NCBI GenBank assembly: GCA_937128505.1
Contig: CAKZMM010000127.1
Coordinates: 1-40,182 of the forward strand
DNA length: 40,182 nt
From: an uncultured Thermogutta sp.
GTDB taxonomy: Bacteria > Planctomycetota > Planctomycetia > Pirellulales > Thermoguttaceae
Direction of reading: 5' to 3'
A program made the translations under genes and the position numbers. Every line of letters starts with the position of its first letter. Position 1 is the stretch's first letter. The notes beneath the pieces are model-generated. The model was not told the DNA's origin. It saw nothing but the letters and a program-made list of their open reading frames with translations, and did no database searches. Positions 26,255-34,828 of the stretch are shown here, piece by piece.

Positions 26255-27035
26255 TCCGAAAAAATCTCCTATTCTTTCCAACCCGGGGTTCTTCAACATG
26301 AAATTTGCGATGCCCGTGCGTTCACTTTTCCTGTGAGGCGAAGACAGGCCCCCAAAATGGCTACACCGAGCCATGATTGTTCGCCGTACGGCTCCCGAGA
26401 TCCCGCGGGGTCCGACATTTACCCCATGTAATAGCGTATGAGCCGACGCGCGAATCCCGGATTTTGGTGAGCTCTAAAAATCATGGCGGGATCATCTGAA
26501 GATCCCCCGGACAAGGTGATATCAACCGGCAGTCCCCATCTGAGACCCACAGAACGTCGCTCTCTCAAGGCCTCAAACACCCATTGTAACGTCACAAGCT
26601 GGGTTCCGCCCCCTGCGGAAGCCAGCTTCCCCGATACATTGGAAAACCCAGGCCTTAAGCCTACGCACTTCCCCGCTGCCGATCGATGCTGAGCGATCCC
26701 ATGTCGGCTTAGCCTTCTAGTCCCCTCGCACCCATCCCGCCTTCAATGACCGAAAGAACTCCCCGTGGTGCCGACCCAATTAGTTACCTCACCCCGTCGC
26801 GAACATGAAATGGCTGCGCAGTTTCATGCGGGAGTCTTTCCGCCTCCCGATTCCGCTTTGCCCCCCATGCTTGCCCGGTTTACTCGCGCTAAAAGCACAG
26901 CTAAAAGAGGAATACCTTTTTGGAGTTGATCACCAGATAGCAACCAACGGCCTGAGGGGGATTTTTTCGTTCCCCTACGTATAAAGCCATTCCCCTTTGC
27001 CGCAATATACTATACACCATACACCTAAGAGCACC
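26255..27035. other. Intergenic region upstream of the PQQ lipoprotein
   Basis: About 780 bases. The minus-strand frame remains open to 26374 but lacks a coding rationale beyond the lipoprotein start. A weak AGGGG/CCCCT hairpin (26955-26976) with a T-run in its loop lies just downstream of the YbjN-like gene. Nothing else is supported. Confidence 0.4.
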
Positions 27036-27440
27036 TTATAGATCCGTCGGCTCCCGCATTTTTTCGGCAAAGGATTGAACCGCCACGTTGAGGGCCCGAA
27101 TCGAGCGTTCGAATACCGGTTTGAAATTTTCCAAGGGCGAGCAAAACATCTCAATCGACGCCCAAACGTTGTCCCTCACAGTAAAGACTTTTGCCACCTT
27201 GGTTTTTGCTGAGGCATAAAGAGCAGCTTTTTCGGCTTTTTCTCGCTCAAACTCATTATCGATGCTCCAGAAATTGGGAAAGACAAGTCGGAAAAACTCG
27301 TCATCGTCTTCATCCACGAGGATAAGGTAAACCCTCCCCTCGCGACGAAAGAGAACGTCTCCGTCCTCGTCGATCTCCGGCCGATATCCCTCCGAGACGA
27401 GAAAGTCGAAAAACATTTGGGCCTGGTTATACTTGCCCAT
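27036..27440 (-). CDS. YbjN-like domain protein
   Basis: A 134-residue soluble protein. The sequence runs from a helix (QAQMFFDFLVSEGYRPEIDEDGDVLFRREG) to strands (YLILVDEDDDEFFRLVFPNFWSI), a helix with KAALYASAKTKVAKVF, and a C-terminal helix. This order matches the YbjN/type III secretion chaperone-like fold, including the aromatic/acidic strand and the N-x-x-K-x-x-K-like helix. Such proteins act as chaperones or modulators; the partner is unknown. AGGAG is placed seven bases before the ATG. It is followed by recG on the same strand after 182 bp in the upstream direction, probably a separate unit. Confidence 0.6.
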   Translation of the reverse strand: MGKYNQAQMFFDFLVSEGYRPEIDEDGDVLFRREGRVYLILVDEDDDEFFRLVFPNFWSIDNEFEREKAEKAALYASAKTKVAKVFTVRDNVWASIEMFCSPLENFKPVFERSIRALNVAVQSFAEKMREPTDL

Positions 27441-27622
27441 AATCTTGCTCCTATGAGTTTTGAATCAACTGAGTGGAGGGCAACCAAATCTTCCGTCTGC
27501 ATGATCTGCTAACAGGCCGCGGCCGGCATCTATATCATGTTGCGAGTGGGACAAAACTGAAACGGTCGGAATTGAAAACCTATTTTACTCCTCAGCCGGA
27601 AATTGGCCTAGGGTACCCGGCC

Positions 27623-29710
27623 TTAGCCCACATCACCCAGATCCAAAACCCGGCCATATCGGGCAAGCATTTGCCGCCGCAAAAGTGCGAAAGCCGGATT
27701 TGCAAGTCCCGGATCTCGTTCCACTAATTTGCGCGCATCATCCCGGGTTTCCAGCAATACAGAGTGATCGCGTTCAAAATCGGCAATCTTCATGGGGGGC
27801 ATACCGTGCTGCTTGGTGCCGAACAACTCGCCGGGGCCGCGTAAGGCGAAATCAATTTCCGCAAGCTCAAAGCCGTCGCTGATCGCTGCAAAAGCTTGCA
27901 GCCGTTTCTTGGCTTGCTCGTTTATTTCGCCGGTGAAAAGGCAGCAATAGCCCGGGTAGGACCCGCGGCTGATTCGTCCCCGCAACTGGTGCAATTGAGC
28001 TAAACCAAATCGCTCTGCATTTTCGATAGTCATTAATGTGGCATTAGGCACATCAATTCCCACCTCGATCACCGACGTGCAGGCAAGCACCTGAATCTTA
28101 CCCCGGCGAAAAGCCTCCATGACGGACTCTTTTTGCTCTCCTGGCATCCGCCCATGGATAAGCCCTAAACGAAAACCCTCAAGCTCACCATTGCTTAAAG
28201 CCTCGTAGGCTCGCTCGAGACTGACTAGGTCCAGCTCGTCGTCATCTTCCACCACGGGTGTGACCACATAACCTTGTCGGCCTTCGCGAAGCTTTCGCCG
28301 GAAAAACTCCCACCATTTGGCCCGTCTGCTCTCATCGGTCAAAAACGTGCGGACTTTCTGTCGACCCGGCGGCGAATCACGCAGTGTGGAAACATCCAGA
28401 TCTCCGAAAAGCGTCATCATCAAAGTTCGGGGGATCGGTGTGGCGGTCATCACCAGGTAATGCGGGTCCTCGCCGGAGGCCTTTAGTGCCGCCCTCTGCC
28501 GCACCCCAAATTTATGTTGTTCATCAATGACGACCAGCCCAAGCTTCTTAAATTGCACGGTTTGTTGAATAAGGGCTTGGGTCCCAATGACCATATCTAC
28601 TTGACCAGCAGCGATCTTCGCCAAAATCGTTTCACGCTCTTTTGGAGCCAGACCGCCGGTCAAGAGAACCTGCCGGACACGGCTGCTTCGAAGAACTCGT
28701 TCAAAAGTTCGGGCGTGTTGACGGGCCAAAACCTCCGTGGGAGCCATTAGCGCCGTTTGATACCCGTGTACCACCGCCAGGAGCATTGCGTAAGCGGCAA
28801 CAACGGTCTTGCCGCTACCTACATCTCCTTGAAGGAGTCGAAGCATAGGCTTGGTTTGGCCCATGTCGGAAGTAATCTCGCTAATCACCTGGTTCTGACC
28901 CGGAGTCAACTCGAATGGGAAAAGCCGCCGAATCCGCCGATCAATCTCGGGGCTAACCAGCAAAGAAGGAGCCCGGCGTGCCGCCTGCTGTTGCGCTCGC
29001 TTAATGGCCAAAGCCAATTGAAGCAGAAAAAGCTCCTGATAGATGAAGCGACGCCGTGCCATCTCGAGGTGCTCTCGGCTACTCGGGAAGTGAATCTCAG
29101 CCAAAGCTTGGCGAATCGGCCAAAGCCGATGGGCCTCGCGGTATTCAGCCGGGAAGGCATCCTCAACCAACTCCAGCGCAAGCTCCAACGCATTTCGAGC
29201 CACTTGTCGCAATTCCCACTGTTGGAGCCCCTCGGTGGACGGATAGATGGGCAGTAGGCCCGATCGCGGCGATTCGTCTTCCCCCAAAACCTGAACAAGC
29301 GGATGGGCCATTTCCCAAAGAATTCCTTGTTGCCGCGGCTTGCCGGAGAAAACCACACGTTGACCGACCGAATATTGGTCGCGAATATGCGGCAAATTGA
29401 ACCAAACTCCCCTCAAATAGCCGCTACGACAACGCAGCAAGATGCCGACCACCGTTCGAGCGCGGTATCCACGACGCGACTCGATCTCTTCGATCACTCC
29501 TTCTACCGACTGGACCTTACCTTCCTCCAAGTCGGGGACTTCCCGATAGTCGGTCAAATCGAGATAATCACGGGGGAAATAGAATAGCACGTCGTGCACG
29601 AACCGCAGTCCTAGTTTTTCCAGCAGTTCGGCCCGATGGGGTCCCACCCCGCGAAGATATCGCACGGGAAGCGAAAGTGTTTTCAGCGACGGAGATTCTT
29701 TGGATGCCAT
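27623..29710 (-). CDS. recG: ATP-dependent DNA helicase RecG
   Basis: Branch-migration helicase acting on stalled forks and Holliday junctions in the nucleoid; 695 residues, full length. The N-terminal wedge/OB domain starts with YLRGVGPHRAELLEKLGL, followed by FYFPRDYLDLT. The helicase motifs are all present: Walker A GDVGSGKTVV (Lys301), motif Ia LMAPTEVLARQH, motif II DEQH (396-399), motif III VMTATPIPRTL, and motifs V/VI SVIEVGIDVPNATLM and QLHQLRGRISRGSYPGYC. No truncation is seen. A TATAAT box lies only seven bases before the ATG (see separate entry). It is divergent from pyrE. Confidence 0.96.
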   Translation of the reverse strand: MASKESPSLKTLSLPVRYLRGVGPHRAELLEKLGLRFVHDVLFYFPRDYLDLTDYREVPDLEEGKVQSVEGVIEEIESRRGYRARTVVGILLRCRSGYLRGVWFNLPHIRDQYSVGQRVVFSGKPRQQGILWEMAHPLVQVLGEDESPRSGLLPIYPSTEGLQQWELRQVARNALELALELVEDAFPAEYREAHRLWPIRQALAEIHFPSSREHLEMARRRFIYQELFLLQLALAIKRAQQQAARRAPSLLVSPEIDRRIRRLFPFELTPGQNQVISEITSDMGQTKPMLRLLQGDVGSGKTVVAAYAMLLAVVHGYQTALMAPTEVLARQHARTFERVLRSSRVRQVLLTGGLAPKERETILAKIAAGQVDMVIGTQALIQQTVQFKKLGLVVIDEQHKFGVRQRAALKASGEDPHYLVMTATPIPRTLMMTLFGDLDVSTLRDSPPGRQKVRTFLTDESRRAKWWEFFRRKLREGRQGYVVTPVVEDDDELDLVSLERAYEALSNGELEGFRLGLIHGRMPGEQKESVMEAFRRGKIQVLACTSVIEVGIDVPNATLMTIENAERFGLAQLHQLRGRISRGSYPGYCCLFTGEINEQAKKRLQAFAAISDGFELAEIDFALRGPGELFGTKQHGMPPMKIADFERDHSVLLETRDDARKLVERDPGLANPAFALLRRQMLARYGRVLDLGDVG

Positions 29711-29716
29711 GCGCCG

Positions 29717-29743
29717 GATTATAGTGGTTCACTGCGGTGTTGC
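29717..29743 (-). promoter_or_regulatory. Probable promoter giving a leaderless recG transcript
   Basis: On the minus strand a perfect TATAAT (29717-29722) ends seven bases before the A of the recG ATG (29710). A TTGGGC hexamer lies 18 bases further upstream. Transcription would then start at or next to the start codon. No Shine-Dalgarno exists in the gap, which fits a leaderless mRNA. Confidence 0.45.
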
Positions 29744-30058
29744 CCAAGAGTGGGACGACGGTTCTTCGGGGCCACTGAAGCCCAGAGGGGTTCTGAAGTG
29801 AGACTCCTCCCAAATCTACCCCCAAAATTGTCAAGCTCGGCCGAAAAAAGGTCCCCAAGCTTCGCCAAAAAAAACGGTCGATTTTAAAAGCAAGTTTTCC
29901 GACTTTTTCGCCCTTACCGCCTCCCGAAGGGATAACCCCCGCGGGGCGTACAAAGGAAAAGGAGTTTCCACCGAGCAGAGAACATGGTTTCCGCGATTGG
30001 TTTTGGGAGGTGTCTTCGGCTAACCGAAAGTTCTTCAGCTCTTTGGGGAGGTTTTGCT
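29723..30058. other. Divergent intergenic region of recG and pyrE
   Basis: About 340 bases. The recG promoter is at its left edge and the pyrE ribosome site GGGGAGG at its right edge (30045-30051). The middle contains an A-rich run near 29868. No pyrE promoter could be assigned. Confidence 0.4.
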
Positions 30059-30634
30059 GTGTACGATCGCGACGCACTCGTAAGGCTTATTCGGGAGAAA
30101 GCCCTAAAATTCGGGGATTTCACACTGACTTCGGGGAAAAAATCCTCGTATTACTTGGATGCAAAACAGGTTACTTTGCATCCCGAGGGAGCGCGGTTGG
30201 TGGGCGAAGGAATCCTGGAACTGATGGAACAAATCGGGCGGCCAGATGCCGTCGGCGGGATGTCGGTCGGGGCTGATCCCATTACAGCGGCAGTGGTGAC
30301 AATCTCTGCGATCAAGGGCAAGCCCGTTTTGGGCTTCATGGTCCGAAAAGAGGCAAAAGGACACGGCACAAAACGTTTCATCGAGGGACCGGTCGAACCC
30401 GAACAAACGGCTATCATTGTTGAGGACGTCATTACGACGGGGGGATCCTCGCTCCAAGCGGCGGAACGAGCTGCCGAATTCGGCCTGAAGGTCGTAGGGA
30501 TTATCGGGATTATCGACCGCTTGGAGGGAGGGGCGGAAGCCTTTGCCGCAAGAGGGATTCCTTATCGGTCCCTCCTCACGATTCGCGACTTGGGGATCCC
30601 TATGCCGTCGCCCGAGGCGAGCCAGATCTCGTAA
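30059..30634 (+). CDS. pyrE: Orotate phosphoribosyltransferase
   Basis: Transfers ribose 5-phosphate from PRPP to orotate, giving OMP, the fifth step of UMP synthesis. The protein has 191 residues from GTG 30059, the usual length. GGGGAGG at 30045-30051 sits seven bases upstream, so the ATG at 29984 is rejected. It carries the N-terminal DFTLTSGKKSSYYLDAKQ block, the GGMSVGADPITAA substrate segment, VRKEAKGHG in the flexible loop, and the PRPP motif IIVEDVITTGGSS (about 119-131). It stands alone, apart from other pyrimidine genes. Confidence 0.93.
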   Translation: MYDRDALVRLIREKALKFGDFTLTSGKKSSYYLDAKQVTLHPEGARLVGEGILELMEQIGRPDAVGGMSVGADPITAAVVTISAIKGKPVLGFMVRKEAKGHGTKRFIEGPVEPEQTAIIVEDVITTGGSSLQAAERAAEFGLKVVGIIGIIDRLEGGAEAFAARGIPYRSLLTIRDLGIPMPSPEASQIS

Positions 30635-30706
30635 CAAAAAACCGCGAAAAGCTCTCACAGGGCTGTCGACGTGAGTCTGAAAGCCGGTAATGTAAGTCGG
30701 TCAACC

Positions 30707-31357
30707 TCACCGAAAGATAAGTTCACGGAAGGACTCGGCGACTATTTCCGGGGAACCCAATACCCCTAAGATGCCGCCAAGAGCCAATAGGGATCCCATG
30801 GCCACCAAAGCGAGGCCACTCCAATTTCGGGAGCTACGAACTTTCGCCAACTGAAGGCGAAGTTCCCCCTCTAATTGCTTCCACCCCTCGGGGTCCTGGC
30901 GACTGCCGACAGCCACGAGCAAAGCATTCTTCATTAATGCCGAATATTCCAAGTGAAGTTGCACGCCGAGATTCGGCAAAAATAAGCTCTCTCCAGCCCA
31001 CCGGGCATCCTCATCCAGAGAGACGGCCGTCTCGGAAACCAACGGCCGCAAATCCGTGTAGCCAATGTTGTAAATAACGAGTCGGGGCCGCGCCCAAAAT
31101 AACACCAGGACGACAATCAACCCATAAAGGGCCAACAAGAACACCCAAACCCAAGGCCCAAACCGCAAAAAAGCGGCGACAGGAAAGAAAAGGTTGAGGG
31201 GACCCACCACCATCAGACCGGCAAGCCCCAAGGCCATCGCCAGGGTATCTTGCCAGCCGGACAAAATCACCGGTCGGCGGAGTAAATTGATCACCCCGAT
31301 AAACACAAGATAAACTGCTAGCGGGCCAAATCCGAGCAAAAAGCGAAATGGATCCAT
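30707..31357 (-). CDS. Polytopic membrane protein of unknown function
   Basis: 216 residues with four likely membrane helices: about 8-24 (FGPLAVYLVFIGVINLL), 36-59, 67-90 (WVWVFLLALYGLIVVLVLFW) and 184-204 (LALVAMGSLLALGGILGVLG). Between helices three and four is a soluble domain of about 90 residues with YTDLRPLVSETAVSLDEDARWAGESLFLPNLGVQL. The four-helix arrangement with a domain inserted in the last interval does not match a family I can name. No Shine-Dalgarno is seen near the ATG. It is convergent with pyrE, 72 bp apart. Confidence 0.65.
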   Translation of the reverse strand: MDPFRFLLGFGPLAVYLVFIGVINLLRRPVILSGWQDTLAMALGLAGLMVVGPLNLFFPVAAFLRFGPWVWVFLLALYGLIVVLVLFWARPRLVIYNIGYTDLRPLVSETAVSLDEDARWAGESLFLPNLGVQLHLEYSALMKNALLVAVGSRQDPEGWKQLEGELRLQLAKVRSSRNWSGLALVAMGSLLALGGILGVLGSPEIVAESFRELIFR

Positions 31358-31835
31358 CTCAAACTATCGTCACCCCTGATACCGGAGGTTTACTCTTTGC
31401 GAACTTTCAAGTAGTACGGCGAACACTTCGCCCCCATCAACGAGCCCCGATCAACAAGAGGCGTCAAATCCGCGAAAACGGTCGCGGCCACCCCAGGGAA
31501 TCTTGCACCCTGTAAAGCGCGTCAAACGTTTTTTAAACTTGCCCAAAATTTTGAAATGTCGACGCTCCGCCGCTGAAATGGTTAGCAAAGTAATGTCAGC
31601 TTTTTTGTCTGGATACCAGTATTGCAGAATTACCCAAGGCTTTCGACCCGCTCATCCCCCAAACCGCCGCGAACCTGATGGTTCACATTCCCTCAGCGAA
31701 CCGGTGGGTGGAAACGTTACTCCCCATTTTGTCGAGAACTCATTATATTCCGGCGAATTGCTGAGATGAATATTTCCCAGCCGGAAACGACCTGCACCCT
31801 GCGACCATTGCCGCGGGAGCCTGAGGTTCATCGGA

Positions 31836-31865
31836 CCTGTCGGCAGATGGCCTGTCGGCAGATGG
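31836..31865. repeat. Perfect 15-bp tandem duplication
   Basis: CCTGTCGGCAGATGG at 31836-31850 is repeated without gap or mismatch at 31851-31865. Confidence 0.9.
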
Positions 31866-32589
31866 GGTTCAATCCGCACCGTAAATTTGCGGGCTTTCTT
31901 TACCGCCTTTCCTTACCGAATTCACCCAAGCTATGCCCTTCGCCCAGGCTACAATACCACCCCATACATCCCTTTATTTACCCCCTGCCTTTACCATCAC
32001 ATGCTGTTCGGGAAGGCGAGGAAAAAGCTAAGAGGTGAGGTGATCACAGCGGGTTCAGAATCCTCGTTCCATCTACCATCTCCAAGGTTCACACAGAGAT
32101 CGCGACCGACAAAGCCCGACAGGTTTTTTAACCGATTTTGGCTGATTGATTGATGCGTCTGCCCAGTTGACGGGCTCCACGCCCCTCAGTTTGCCGGAAT
32201 TGAGATGCGGCAGAATGTGTCTGCTCGGGTGGTGTCTCACCATACTGGTCAAAGTATTCCGTTACACTCCCCGGTTCCCGACTTTGTTTCCGTAGCCTTC
32301 ACATCGTTCAGCGTCGTGGCCGTATACCCTGCCTTGAAGCCGCGGTATAGTAGCGAAGCGTGTGCGTCCGCCTTCGGGCATAAACACATTCGGTGTTGGA
32401 CGCGCTTGGCTTAGCCAACTTTTTGCTTGCCGGAAACTTAGCCCTGAGGTTAAGCCGCTTGATTGGTTTAAGATCATAAAACTTGATTGTTTAAGTTCAT
32501 AAAATATTCAGGATTGCTGCTTGGCTTTCCCGAGCCAGCATCTTGAGCGTTTAACTCAATGGATGTTGCTGCAAACGGGGTTGGGGCTG

Positions 32590-32674
32590 TATCCTCACCC
32601 CAAGCGGGGAACCGCCTTCAGGATATGAAATATGAGGACTTTTATTACGATATCCCTACCCCACGCGGGGAACT
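32590..32674 (-). CRISPR. Two-copy CRISPR-like repeat pair, 61 bp apart
   Basis: A 24-nt motif TATCC(TC/CT)ACCCCA(A/C)GCGGGGAAC(C/T) occurs at 32590-32613 and 32651-32674, 20 of 24 identical, exactly 61 bp apart. Both copies contain a CCCC..GCGGGG hairpin. Read on the minus strand they become (G/A)GTTCCCCGC(T/G)TGGGG, which resembles both type I-E repeats and the array at 11.6-12.0 kb. With two copies only, a chance or regulatory repeat is possible. The second copy ends 42 bp before the HDAC gene start. Confidence 0.4.
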
Positions 32675-32716
32675 ACGACAAACTCGGCTTTTTAACGTTT
32701 TTGAGGGCGCGCTTCA

Positions 32717-33712
32717 ATGAACACGACTTTATCGGACAAGACCGGCTTACTATTGGAGCCAATTTATCGCGAGCATCGTACCACACCGGGTCATCCGGAG
32801 CGCCCGGAGCGATTGGACGCCATCGAAGGTCGATTACGCGAGACAGGCATGCTGGAGCAGGTGGAACGGATTGCCGCGCAGCCAGTCGATCAAGACTATC
32901 TGCACCTCGTGCATACACCGGAATATGTGCGGCGGGTCCGGCGTGCGGCAGACCGGGGCGCGGGTTATTTGGATAGTCCGGATACGCCGGTATGTGAGGC
33001 TTCCTTTTCAGTGGCGTTACATGCAGTTGGCGGCGTGTTGGCGGCTGTCGATGCCGTAATGAGCGGAAAGCTGCGTAATGCCTTCTGTGCGGTGCGACCG
33101 CCGGGACATCACGCTCTTCCGGACCGCGCCATGGGCTTTTGCCTATTTAATAACGTGGCCGTAGCCGTCCGATACCTTCAGCAGCGTTACGGGTTAGCTC
33201 GGGTTCTCGTGGTCGATTGGGACGTGCACCACGGCAATGGCACACAAGCAATTTTCTATGACGATCCGGATGTCCTTTTTTTTAGTGTCCATCAATATCC
33301 TTTTTATCCCGGCACTGGCTCTTGGCGGGAAACGGGCTGGGGACGCGGCCAAGGAGCCACCATTAACGTCCCCTTACCCGCGGGCACAAGCGAGGCGGAG
33401 TGGCTTGAAAGTTTTTACCGCTACCTGTTGCCGAAGGCTACCGAATTTCGGCCGCAGTTTGTACTCGTATCCGCGGGTTTCGATGCCCATCAAGATGATC
33501 TGCTGGGAAGGATGGAGGTAAGGGAAGCGGGTTTTGCCGCCGCCACCCAACTGGTTAAAAAGATCGCCGACGATTACTGCGGCGGAAAATTAGTCTCCGT
33601 TTTGGAGGGTGGCTATCACTTAAATGCGTTAGGGAGAAGTGTAGAAGCGCATCTTCGGGCCCTAATGGATCACGAGCTAGCGGATAGCCACGCGATTAGG
33701 CCCCCGCTTTAG
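32717..33712 (+). CDS. Histone deacetylase family protein (class II/AcuC-like)
   Basis: Zinc-dependent deacetylase of the arginase/HDAC fold, 331 residues, cytoplasmic. It has HPERPERLDAI at the N-terminus, RPPGHHALPD with the catalytic His pair (His131, His132), and DWDVHHGNGT with the zinc ligands Asp169 and His171. SAGFDAHQDD supplies the third zinc ligand Asp256, and EGGYHL the transition-state Tyr300. All catalytic residues are intact. In bacteria members act on acetyl-lysine proteins, acetoin utilisation intermediates or acetylpolyamines; the substrate here is not determinable. GAGGG at 32703-32707 lies nine bases before the ATG. Confidence 0.93.
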   Translation: MNTTLSDKTGLLLEPIYREHRTTPGHPERPERLDAIEGRLRETGMLEQVERIAAQPVDQDYLHLVHTPEYVRRVRRAADRGAGYLDSPDTPVCEASFSVALHAVGGVLAAVDAVMSGKLRNAFCAVRPPGHHALPDRAMGFCLFNNVAVAVRYLQQRYGLARVLVVDWDVHHGNGTQAIFYDDPDVLFFSVHQYPFYPGTGSWRETGWGRGQGATINVPLPAGTSEAEWLESFYRYLLPKATEFRPQFVLVSAGFDAHQDDLLGRMEVREAGFAAATQLVKKIADDYCGGKLVSVLEGGYHLNALGRSVEAHLRALMDHELADSHAIRPPL

Positions 33713-33943
33713 TCTGTAACAGCACTGCTCTTCAACTTTTGAAACGGGCGGTCTGAACACGGTTCCGCGCAACGAGTGGCCCCAAGCAAAATCTGAGAGA
33801 TTAAATATCAGAATGTAACGCATCAAACGTGAGGTAGCGGTAAAACCTCTCGTAACAACAGATGAGGAATATCGCGACCGGGCTGGAGAAGACGCTGCGT
33901 GAGATATATCCCGTTTTCCCCCCTTGCCGGATTTCGGTTTCTG

Positions 33944-33965
33944 ATTCTCTACTTATTCTCTACTT
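33944..33965. repeat. Perfect 11-bp tandem duplication
   Basis: ATTCTCTACTT occurs at 33944-33954 and again at 33955-33965. Confidence 0.9.
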
Positions 33966-34173
33966 GCCCACCGGTTTACGCCAAAGATTTGAAAAGATTT
34001 AAGAGACCAGCGTAACGTTGGCCTAGTTACGTGGCTCCCCTTCCTGCCGACTCTGAATGTCAAATCCCAATTGTGGCAATTGCGGCAAAAATTCGCACAA
34101 AATGCCCCCGCAAGATGGACTTAAACACGATCGAGCTACTGATTTTTATCAAATGGGGGTTTTATCAAATGAG

Positions 34174-34211
34174 GCTGAACTTCCGAGGGTAAGCTGAACT
34201 TCCGAGGGTAA
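34174..34211. repeat. Perfect 19-bp tandem duplication
   Basis: GCTGAACTTCCGAGGGTAA at 34174-34192 and 34193-34211, identical. Immediately upstream TTTTATCAAATG occurs twice at a 16-bp period (34144-34155, 34160-34171). Confidence 0.92.
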
Positions 34212-34269
34212 TCCGAACAATCTTCACAAACAATTTGACATCCTTGTCTGGCCGGCTAAAACTAAAGTT

Positions 34270-34491
34270 CTAAGGGCGTAATCCGGGGGATGTGAGACAA
34301 CTTTCTAACGTTATATCTTCCTTTTTAGTGAGACCATCTTTTTTCTTTATTCTATTTTCGAGCTGCTTTTGTAGTTCTCTGTTTTCAGATTTATCAGACT
34401 TATTTTCAGATTTATCAGACTTATATGTACCCCGATCAGAATTAACTGCTTGAAGAGCTGGCTTAAATTGCGATAGCGGTCGGCGACGCAT
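34270..34491 (-). CDS. Doubtful AT-rich small ORF with a Ser-Asp-Lys repeat
   Basis: A 73-residue ORF whose middle, SDKSENK-SDKSENR, comes from the perfect 21-bp in-frame duplication at 34382-34423. A charged helix-like tail (QLENRIKKKDGLTKKED) follows. Base composition is unlike the neighbours. No Shine-Dalgarno or family is recognised. It may be non-coding. Confidence 0.2.
   Translation of the reverse strand: MRRRPLSQFKPALQAVNSDRGTYKSDKSENKSDKSENRELQKQLENRIKKKDGLTKKEDITLESCLTSPGLRP
34382..34423. repeat. Perfect 21-bp tandem duplication
   Basis: The 21-bp unit at 34382-34402, beginning TTTTCAGATTTATC, is repeated exactly at 34403-34423. Its length is a multiple of three and keeps the minus-strand frame open. 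Confidence 0.92.
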
Positions 34492-34828
34492 GAGCTATTC
34501 TTCAAAAGTCTTACTAGCTGCGAGGCTGTAATAAGTACTGATGCTCTTTTTCTTCCATTGCCGAACCTCGATGTTCTTACAATGATTCTCGTGCTGAAGC
34601 TATCAACATGTTATAGTTCATCTTGTTTGTAGACAAATAGCACATCCTAGATGGGGCTCACTGAAAATTCTTAGTTCAATTCAAGCGTTTCAATCTACCA
34701 TTCTGGAAAAAGCGCGGTGCCTTTATTCTTCGGGGTAATTCAGTAACACAATTTTTCATTCGATTTTCATCCGAGCCGCATGGAACACGGGTTTACGAGG
34801 ACAGCATTTGTTTACCGGGGGAGTAAAC

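Larger units (their letters stand above)
31358..32716. other. 1.36-kb gene-free region with repeats
   Basis: No coding signal. It contains a perfect 15-bp tandem duplication (31836-31865) and the two-copy CRISPR-like repeat (32590-32674) just upstream of the HDAC gene. Both are listed separately. Confidence 0.5.
33713..34828. other. 1.1-kb gene-poor region with clustered tandem duplications and an AT-rich island
   Basis: From about 33930 to 34425 at least four head-to-tail short duplications occur (33944-33965, 34144-34171, 34174-34211, 34382-34423). From about 34290 to 34770 the base composition shifts to A/T. A TTGACA/TAAAAC pair (34235-34262, 16-nt spacing) could be a promoter but leads into no gene. 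Confidence 0.5.

Noticed and set aside
34235-34262. TTGACA/TAAAAC sigma-70 promoter
   Set aside because: The spacing is acceptable but no plus-strand gene follows within 500 bp, so it is not listed as a feature.
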